DNA of 34,166 bases, from assembly GCA_028277585.1 (NCBI GenBank), contig JANQFY010000234.1, positions 1 to 34,166 on the forward strand, given 5' to 3'. Of the stretch, positions 28,502 through 34,166 are shown piece after piece. Position 1 is the first letter of the stretch, and every line of letters begins with the position of its first letter. Source of the stretch: Sedimentisphaerales bacterium. GTDB lineage: Bacteria; Planctomycetota; Phycisphaerae; Sedimentisphaerales; Anaerobacaceae. The notes below the pieces were generated by a model. It was given only the letters and a program-made list of their open reading frames with translations, searched no databases and was not told the DNA's origin. The position numbers and the translations under genes are program-made.

Positions 28502-30988
28502 TCATTCGCAGCGCAGGGCCTCCATCGGATCGATCCGCACGGCTCGGCGCGCGGGAATCCACGCGGCCAGGGCGGCAACCCCCAGGACCAGAAGAACCGT
28601 GGCGGCGAGGGTCATCGGGTCGTGCGGCCTGATGCCAAACAGGACGCTGCGCAGGACCTGCATCAGCGCCAGCGCGATCGGGATACCGACCAGCAAGCCA
28701 AAGCCCGCCATTCGAAGGGCGCTGCGCAGAACGGGCCAGGCGATATCACGAGGTCGAGCGCCGAGGGCCATACGCACCCCGATTTCGCCCGTCCGACGCG
28801 TCACCATGAAGGCCAGCAGGCCGTAGAGCCCGACGCAAGACAGGAGAATGCCCAACAAGGCCAGGCCGCCGCACAGATAGGTGAAGACCCGCTCCGGCGC
28901 AATAGCAGCTCTGAAGAGTTGCACCTGCGTGGCGATCTGTTCCAGCGGGACGGTACGATCCAAATCCCCCACGATCTGGCGGACGGTCGGAACGAGCGCT
29001 AGCGGATCACCTGCCGTGCGAACCTCAAAGACCATTGCCTTCGGATTGGCCTGTCTGTGTGAGAAGTACAGGGTCGGTTCGACATCGGTCTGGACCCGGT
29101 TGTACTTGGCGTTCTTGGACAGGCCGACAATCGTGTAGTTCCGCTCGCCCATGCGAATCGATTGGCCCAGGGGATCTTCATTGCCGAAGTACTCGCGCAC
29201 CAGCGCTTCGTTGGCAATGACCACGGCGGGCTGTGATGCGGTGTCCGTTCGCTCAAAGGTGCGACCGCGCAACAGAGGGATGTCCATGGTCTGGAAGAAG
29301 GTCTCGCTGACCCTGAGTATATCGGCCATAGGATGCCGACCGTTCTGCTGCGCGCGTCCGGGAACGGAGAACGCGTTGGCGGCGCGGCGTCCCCCCAACA
29401 GGCTGTCGCTGGACAGGGAGACACTTCGGACGCCGGGAAGACCCGCGATGCGTGCTTCGACCTCGTCATAGAAGCGAACCGAGCCCGGCCCGTCGTATCC
29501 GGCCTGGCCAGGATTCAAACCGAAGACCAGGATCTTGTCGGTGCGGAAGCCGAGATCGGTCTGATACAGGTTGATCAGCGTTTGCAGCAGCAAACCCGTG
29601 GCCACCAGAAGTAGAACCGACAAACTCACCTGGGCGGCCACCAAGACCTTGCCCAGACGCAAGCCGGGGACACCGAGTGTTCTCTGGCTCTTGAGCCCTG
29701 AGCACAAATTCGCGCGCGTGACACGCAGCGCCGGTAACAGACCGAAGAAGAGGCATGTCACCAACGCAGAGATCAAGGTGAACAACAGCACGCGCAGGTC
29801 GACGCTCACATCGAGATTGAAACTGTCCAGGCTGGAGGGGAGCAGGCTCAGAACGGCCGCTTTGATCCAGATCGCGGTGACCAGTCCAAGTCCGGCTCCC
29901 ACAAGCGACAGGACCAGGCTCTCAGTGAGCAACTGACGAACGAGGCGTCTGCGTCCGGCCCCCATGGCCGCCCGCACGGTCAGTTCCTGCCGGCGCGCCG
30001 CCCCGCGGGCCAGCAGCAGCCCCGCCAGATTGGCACAGGCGATCATCAAGACCAGACCCACCGCGCCCATCAGGATGACAATTCCCACCGCCATTTGCCT
30101 TCGGATACCGAGCAGTCCTCGGCTGCCGTCAACGAGATGAATCTGAGGATCGTCCATCCGCGTTCCCTGGCCCGGCGCCGACAGGGTCTGGAGGAAGAGT
30201 CCTTCCATGGCGGTACGGACCTGGGTCTCATCGGCTTTGGGTTCCAGACGCACCATGATAGTGGCCCACCAGTGATTCCGGGCGTCCAGAGACTTCCCGG
30301 GAGCCAGCGAGGGTCGGGCGGACATCGGGACATAGATCTGGGCCCTACTGCCCAGTTGCGGGCTGCAATACGCACGGGGCAGAACCCCGACAATGGTGAA
30401 CTGATGCTTGTTGATGATCGTCATCTGGCCGATGACCGCAGGATCCAGATCGTACTGCCTTTCCCACCAGTGGTGCGTGATCACCGCCACGGGCTCGGCC
30501 TGCGATGACTCATCGCCCGGCCTGAGGGTGCGACCGATCAGCGCCCGGGCGCCGTATCCGTCGAAAAAATCGCCCGAAACCACCATGGCATTCGTGGTGG
30601 TGGCGCCTCTGGGACCGACGACGGTTAAGCCATGCAACTCGCTGAAGGCGAATACATCGGAACAACCCTCCACGCGTTCCTTGAAGTCCCGATAGACTGG
30701 ATAGGGGAAGGAGCCCGAGACCCTGGCCCCGGGACCGCCGCGCGTGGCATCGGCCGGACCGCCGGTGAAGTGGGAGAGTCGCGCATTGAAGCCGCTCCAA
30801 TTGACGATGCGCAATTCATGCGGGTTCGGCACGGGCAACGACCGCATCCAAATCGCATTGAGAAGACTGAAGATCGCGGTATTGACCCCAATCCCCAGCG
30901 CCAGTGACACCAGCGCCACCGCCGTAAACCCAGGGCTCTTGCGCAGTTGGCGGAGAGCGTATCTTATGTCCTGCCAAATGTTTGTCAT
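28502..30988 (-). CDS. ADOP/MacB-like duplicated ABC permease 1
   Basis: This 828-residue inner-membrane permease is made of two FtsX/MacB halves. The start is the ATG at 30988 with GGAG eight bases upstream; it aligns with the DIRYALRQLRKSPG opening of its paralogues. A GTG at 31051 would add 21 residues not seen in them. Half 1 has a helix at about 20-45, a periplasmic domain to about 290, and helices with the coupling motif ELTVRAAMGA at 335-344. Half 2 has its own periplasmic domain and the coupling motif from residue 732 ([13 protein letters not shown]). It ends MEALRCE, with Cys where most copies have Tyr. It belongs to the PHDP subgroup (permeases 1, 2, 8, 10) and most resembles permease 10 in its first periplasmic domain. 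As the first permease after the adaptor it may be the most highly expressed. Substrate unknown. Confidence 0.93.
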   Translation of the reverse strand: MTNIWQDIRYALRQLRKSPGFTAVALVSLALGIGVNTAIFSLLNAIWMRSLPVPNPHELRIVNWSGFNARLSHFTGGPADATRGGPGARVSGSFPYPVYRDFKERVEGCSDVFAFSELHGLTVVGPRGATTTNAMVVSGDFFDGYGARALIGRTLRPGDESSQAEPVAVITHHWWERQYDLDPAVIGQMTIINKHQFTIVGVLPRAYCSPQLGSRAQIYVPMSARPSLAPGKSLDARNHWWATIMVRLEPKADETQVRTAMEGLFLQTLSAPGQGTRMDDPQIHLVDGSRGLLGIRRQMAVGIVILMGAVGLVLMIACANLAGLLLARGAARRQELTVRAAMGAGRRRLVRQLLTESLVLSLVGAGLGLVTAIWIKAAVLSLLPSSLDSFNLDVSVDLRVLLFTLISALVTCLFFGLLPALRVTRANLCSGLKSQRTLGVPGLRLGKVLVAAQVSLSVLLLVATGLLLQTLINLYQTDLGFRTDKILVFGLNPGQAGYDGPGSVRFYDEVEARIAGLPGVRSVSLSSDSLLGGRRAANAFSVPGRAQQNGRHPMADILRVSETFFQTMDIPLLRGRTFERTDTASQPAVVIANEALVREYFGNEDPLGQSIRMGERNYTIVGLSKNAKYNRVQTDVEPTLYFSHRQANPKAMVFEVRTAGDPLALVPTVRQIVGDLDRTVPLEQIATQVQLFRAAIAPERVFTYLCGGLALLGILLSCVGLYGLLAFMVTRRTGEIGVRMALGARPRDIAWPVLRSALRMAGFGLLVGIPIALALMQVLRSVLFGIRPHDPMTLAATVLLVLGVAALAAWIPARRAVRIDPMEALRCE

Positions 30989-31028
30989 CGATCGGACTCC
31001 AGATCCCAGACAGCTACGCTTTCCCATT

Positions 31029-31052
31029 CGTGCCGGCTCCGCCTCCGGCACG
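31029..31052 (-). other. Inverted repeat (8-bp stem) between adaptor and permease 1
   Basis: CGTGCCGG at 31029-31036 and CCGGCACG at 31045-31052 form an uninterrupted 8-bp GC-rich stem with an 8-base loop, inside the 82-base gap after the adaptor stop. No T-run follows on the transcribed strand, so it does not look like a standard intrinsic terminator. It could be an mRNA-stability or processing hairpin that sets adaptor and permease levels apart, or a partial attenuator. The hairpin is seen directly; its function is inferred. Confidence 0.45.
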
Positions 31053-31070
31053 GATGGTTGGCTGTGACTC

Positions 31071-32333
31071 CTATTTCAGGCGGATGCGGTCGACCGCATC
31101 CCATTGCGAAACATCGGAAAGGACGATCTGATCGCCCACCTCCAAACCATTGAGGACTTCAATGGTGGTGACGGAACTGCGTCCGAACTCGACCGCCACG
31201 CGGATGGCGTGCCTGCCTTCGTCGACCACCTTGAACAATCGTGCGGACCCTTCGGCCGAAGCGGAAACGGGCCGCCCGACATACAGTACGTCGTCCAGCC
31301 GCTCAATTTCTATCGTGCCGACCACAGATAAATCGGGTCGCGCTCCTTTGGGCAGCGCCCCTTCCAGCGAGACATCGACCGTCACGTTGCCTTCGACGAC
31401 CGTCGGATCGATCCGCGAGACCTTGCCCGGAACGATGCCGTGATAGGTATCCACCTCCACGGGAAGCTCTTTCCGCAGGTCGCGGGCCTGCGATTCGGGG
31501 ACCCGCAACTGGGCTTTGAGCTTCTCCGGATTGGTGATTTTGGCCAGAATCGTGCCAGTCGCTACGGATTGGCCCGGCTCGATTTGCTTTTCTACCTGAG
31601 CCAGGACGCCGCGTTTGCCGGCCCGAACGTGGAGCGACTCGATCTGGCGCTCCTTGAGTTCATACTGCATCCGAGCGCGATTCACCGCCGCCTCCAACTC
31701 GGCTAACTGGGCGGGCATCGTCTGATCGCGAAACATCTCATAACGGCGTAGATCGATGTCCAGACGCATCTCCATTTGCTCGACCCGGGACTGAGAGAGT
31801 TTCAGGTTCAGTTCGGAGATCAGACCATCATCGAACTGGGTTTTATCCACCTCCGCCTGCAATGTGGCATTCTCATAGTCGGCCTGCATTTGAGCCCGCG
31901 TCGCTTCCATGCCGAGCAACTGGTCCTGCAAGCGGGCCTTCTGAGCAGTCAACTGGGCCTGAGCCGAATCCAGGCTGGATTGCGCCTCGAGCAGCTCCAA
32001 CTGAAGATCGGGATTACTCAACTCCAGGATGATCGTGTTGGGCTCGACGATGGCGCCGGGCAAAACGGGGATCCCGGTCACACGCCCCGCCACATCAGCC
32101 GGGATGAGCAGGATGTCCTCGGAGACGAGCGTACCGGTGCCGCGAACCTGGCGCAGCATCGAGCCCCGCTCCACAGTGCCGAACCAGAGGGTCCGCTTGT
32201 CCGCGGACGGCGCCGCCGGCTTGAGCCGCGAGAGCCCCAGGCTGACACCGGCGACCACGATGAGCCCCGTCGCGAGGACCAGGCCGCGCCGCAGGGCTTT
32301 GAGACGTTTCGAGCTTTTTCTTGGAATATCCAT
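31071..32333 (-). CDS. HlyD/MacA-type periplasmic adaptor (membrane fusion protein)
   Basis: This 420-residue protein would link an inner-membrane ABC permease to an outer-membrane channel. A basic N-terminus is followed by one membrane anchor (about 17-35). A split lipoyl domain follows (first half about 70-105, second half about 235-268 with GVLAQVEKQIEPGQSV). Between the halves is a Gln/Leu/Glu-rich coiled-coil hairpin (about 108-233). A beta-barrel (about 270-350) and a membrane-proximal domain complete the usual MacA order. The ATG at 32333 is forced: an in-frame TAG lies at 32340-32342 and the next candidate starts fall inside the membrane helix. It is the first gene after the sigma-54 promoter and may have almost no untranslated leader. 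Permease 1 follows after 82 bases. Confidence 0.93.
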   Translation of the reverse strand: MDIPRKSSKRLKALRRGLVLATGLIVVAGVSLGLSRLKPAAPSADKRTLWFGTVERGSMLRQVRGTGTLVSEDILLIPADVAGRVTGIPVLPGAIVEPNTIILELSNPDLQLELLEAQSSLDSAQAQLTAQKARLQDQLLGMEATRAQMQADYENATLQAEVDKTQFDDGLISELNLKLSQSRVEQMEMRLDIDLRRYEMFRDQTMPAQLAELEAAVNRARMQYELKERQIESLHVRAGKRGVLAQVEKQIEPGQSVATGTILAKITNPEKLKAQLRVPESQARDLRKELPVEVDTYHGIVPGKVSRIDPTVVEGNVTVDVSLEGALPKGARPDLSVVGTIEIERLDDVLYVGRPVSASAEGSARLFKVVDEGRHAIRVAVEFGRSSVTTIEVLNGLEVGDQIVLSDVSQWDAVDRIRLK

Positions 32334-32346
32334 ACGAGACTACCTT

Positions 32347-32363
32347 AGCAACTACCGTGCCAG
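32347..32363 (-). promoter_or_regulatory. Sigma-54 (RpoN) promoter of the adaptor-permease operon
   Basis: Read on the minus strand, the site is CTGGCACGGTAGTTGCT. It matches every fixed position of the sigma-54 consensus YTGGCACGrNNNTTGCW, with correct spacing between the GG (-24) and GC (-12) elements. It lies in the gap between the kinase gene and the adaptor gene, and an NtrC-type activator is encoded just upstream. Placing the C of TTGC at -12 puts the transcription start near 32336, about three bases before the adaptor ATG at 32333. I saw no comparable match in the other gaps. The promoter has not been shown experimentally. Confidence 0.85.
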
Positions 32364-32488
32364 TGGAGGGCACCGCCCAAGGGAGGCGTTTCTCGGCGTG
32401 AATCTCGGCTTTGAGACAAGCGGCGCGCTCCATTCTGGAATCCTGCGCCCGAAACCGCACGCGCCGATCACAGTCCGTAACACCGGCC

Positions 32489-33811
32489 TCATGAATCGCG
32501 CGTCAGGGGAAGTGTCAGGCAGGCCTGGCATCCGGGGGCGTCCTCGCGGTTCTCCAGCGTGAGAGAACCGCCGTGAACCTCGGCAATCTGGCGACTCAGC
32601 ACAAGGCCGATCCCGGAACCGGCCGGTTTGGTGGTGTAGAACGGCACGAAGACGTGCCCCGCCTCGGCTAGGCCTGGTCCATCATCTTCAATCCATATCC
32701 GCAGACGCTCCTCATCCGTCCGCCAGTGAATCTGAACGCCTCCGCCGTCTGAGCCCTCGAGACTGGCCTCCACCGCGTTGGCCAGCACGTTGATCAGCAA
32801 CTGCTCCAGTTGGTCCTGATCAGCTTGAACCACCACATCGCCGCCCTGGGCAATCTGCACGGGCAGGCGGTTTTCGAGATCTACGACCCGATGGATCAGG
32901 TCTCTGACACGGACCTCCACCAGCCGCGGCGGCGGCAAATGCGTCAGCTTGGAGTAGGACTCGATGAACCGATGGAGGGCTTCCGAACGGTCGGCAATGA
33001 TCGCCAGCCCATTGCTTAGATCCTCTTCCCAATCGCCCGGTCGAGGGTGTCGGCTGCTCAACGTTCGCAAACTCTCGGCCACCGACTGGATCGGCGCCAG
33101 AGAATTGCTGATTTCGTGGCGCAGAATCTGGACGAGGCGCTTCCAGGCCAGCCGTTCCTCTTCGTGCAGCGTTCGGGTCAGGTCGGAGAGGAATACCAGT
33201 CGCCGCAGTACGCCCCCCTCTCGATACGTCCCGCGGCGCAGTTGCCAGCGTCCCAGCCCGCCGGGAAAAGCCAGATCGACCACCCGCGGGGTCGGCCCCT
33301 CCAGACACTCGGCCAATCCCAGTTCCGAGGCGTGGCGACCGTTGAGTTGCCGATCGCTGCGGCCGAGCAGCCGCCGGGCGCTGTCGTTGAACAGTCTCAG
33401 TCGATCGTCGCTGTCGAAGCCAAACAGCGCTAAGTCAATCTCCGCCATGACTTTGCGCAACAGAGCGGTTGCTTCCAACGCCCCGAGTCGCTGCTCGCGG
33501 AGCAGTTCCGTCAGCGCGTTGACCTCCCAGATCACCTCCCCCAACGCATCGTCACTACAAGCCCCCCGCACCTGCATCGAGTAGTCCCCTTCGCGCAGCG
33601 CCCCCAGCATATTGGACAGCGTCCGCAGGGGGAATACCACCCGGGCCTTCAGCGCCGCGGCGAATCCCAGCCAGAGCACCAGAAGCACCAAGGTCAGGGT
33701 CACACAGGTGTGCAGAGTGAAATCGGAAGTCCATAGAAACGCCAGCGCAACGGCAGAGCCGACGAAACCGGTCATGAAGGATAGAACGAGTATGCGGCGC
33801 TCGTACTTCAT
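32489..33811 (-). CDS. NtrY-like sensor histidine kinase (HAMP-PAS-HisKA-HATPase)
   Basis: This 440-residue protein has two membrane helices (about 7-27 and 33-53) joined by a loop of only a few residues, then HAMP (about 54-105), a PAS domain (about 110-215), a phospho-acceptor helix with H232 in RHEISNSLAP, and a catalytic domain. The catalytic domain has N341/N345 in NVLANAVEAS, the G1 box DDGPGL at 376-381, and the FVPFYTTKPAGSGIGL region at 388-403. The kinase looks complete. The ATG is preceded by GAGGAG and lies 12 bases after the regulator stop, so the two genes are co-transcribed. With almost no periplasmic loop, it probably senses a signal in the membrane, in the cytoplasm (PAS), or through another membrane protein. 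NtrY-like is a structural statement; nothing here indicates nitrogen control. Confidence 0.93.
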   Translation of the reverse strand: MKYERRILVLSFMTGFVGSAVALAFLWTSDFTLHTCVTLTLVLLVLWLGFAAALKARVVFPLRTLSNMLGALREGDYSMQVRGACSDDALGEVIWEVNALTELLREQRLGALEATALLRKVMAEIDLALFGFDSDDRLRLFNDSARRLLGRSDRQLNGRHASELGLAECLEGPTPRVVDLAFPGGLGRWQLRRGTYREGGVLRRLVFLSDLTRTLHEEERLAWKRLVQILRHEISNSLAPIQSVAESLRTLSSRHPRPGDWEEDLSNGLAIIADRSEALHRFIESYSKLTHLPPPRLVEVRVRDLIHRVVDLENRLPVQIAQGGDVVVQADQDQLEQLLINVLANAVEASLEGSDGGGVQIHWRTDEERLRIWIEDDGPGLAEAGHVFVPFYTTKPAGSGIGLVLSRQIAEVHGGSLTLENREDAPGCQACLTLPLTRDS

Positions 33812-33823
33812 CGCTCCTCGAGA

Positions 33824-34165
33824 TCAGGATTCCGCTTCGAGCCCGTACTTCTCCAGCCGTCGATACAGGGCGCTGCGGCTAAGGCCCAGCACCTTGGCTG
33901 TCTTGCTGATATCCCCACCCTGCTGGCCGAGCGCCTTCTGGATGAGCAGCCGCTCCGCCTGTTCCAGCGTCATCTCCTCGTAACGAGGGCCGCCCCCGGC
34001 TCGGGGGCCCAACCCGAGATCACTGGGCACGATCAGCGATCCCTGGGCCATCAGAACGGCGCGCTCGATGGTGTGATCGAGTTCCCGCACGTTTCCGGGC
34101 CAGGGATACTGGCGAAGAGTCTGCAGCGCGGCTGGCTCGAAACCGCTGACAGCCTTGCGGTATTT
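33824..34165 (-). CDS. NtrC-type sigma-54 response regulator, C-terminal part (5' end outside window)
   Basis: Only the last 113 residues are visible; the reading frame is open through the right edge, so the first in-frame ATG at 34090 is internal and not the start. The visible part begins near the end of a sigma-54 AAA+ domain: WPGNVREL at visible residues 22-29 is the family signature that closes that domain. A linker follows, then a Fis-type helix-turn-helix (about residues 74-108, with the recognition part around SRSALYRRLEKYGL). Such proteins bind upstream sites and use ATP to open promoters held by sigma-54 RNA polymerase. The receiver domain cannot be seen, so response-regulator status is inferred from the kinase gene that follows 12 bases downstream. 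Its likely target is the sigma-54 promoter at 32347-32363. Confidence 0.93.
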   Translation of the reverse strand, partial: KYRKAVSGFEPAALQTLRQYPWPGNVRELDHTIERAVLMAQGSLIVPSDLGLGPRAGGGPRYEEMTLEQAERLLIQKALGQQGGDISKTAKVLGLSRSALYRRLEKYGLEAES

Positions 34166-34166
34166 C

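Noticed and set aside
33824-34090. Stand-alone 88-residue Fis-like regulator
   Set aside because: The frame continues upstream to the window edge and contains the sigma-54 signature WPGNVREL, so this is the tail of a larger protein.
1-34166. tRNA, rRNA, CRISPR array, insertion sequence or integrase
   Set aside because: No cloverleaf, repeat-spacer pattern, terminal inverted repeats or transposase motifs were seen; the repeats found are permease paralogy.

Overview
The window is one block of genes that all read on the minus strand (right to left). In transcription order it holds: the C-terminal end of an NtrC-type sigma-54 response regulator (right edge), its NtrY-like histidine kinase, a HlyD/MacA-type periplasmic adaptor, and then twelve very large MacB/FtsX-type permeases. 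A single MacB/LolD-type ATPase lies between permeases 2 and 3. I number the permeases 1 to 12 in transcription order; permease 12 runs off the left edge. No gene on the plus strand, no RNA gene, no mobile element and no CRISPR array is supported. No gap between genes exceeds 183 bases.

The permeases are about 803-834 residues long. Each is an internal duplication: an N-terminal membrane helix, a periplasmic MacB_PCD-like domain, three FtsX helices, then the same again. This matches the family I know as ADOP (acidobacterial duplicated orphan permease), first described as large paralogous sets in Acidobacteria and named 'orphan' because ATPase genes are usually not nearby. Here an ATPase and an adaptor do sit in the array. 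The moderately GC-rich sequence, the ADOP proteins and the sigma-54 two-component system suggest an Acidobacteriota-like Gram-negative bacterium, but other phyla carrying this family cannot be excluded.

Region by region: 32489-34166 is the two-component system. The 155-base gap at 32334-32488 carries a full match to the sigma-54 promoter consensus, reading into the adaptor gene. 31071-32333 is the adaptor, 25974-30988 is permeases 1 and 2, 25210-25920 is the ATPase, and 1-25213 is permeases 3 to 12. Permease 7 carries a +1 frameshift in a run of five A.

Working model (inference): the kinase/regulator pair switches on the adaptor promoter through sigma-54. One ATPase and one adaptor then serve a set of interchangeable permeases with diverged periplasmic domains. 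No TolC-like outer-membrane gene is in the window, and the substrates are unknown.
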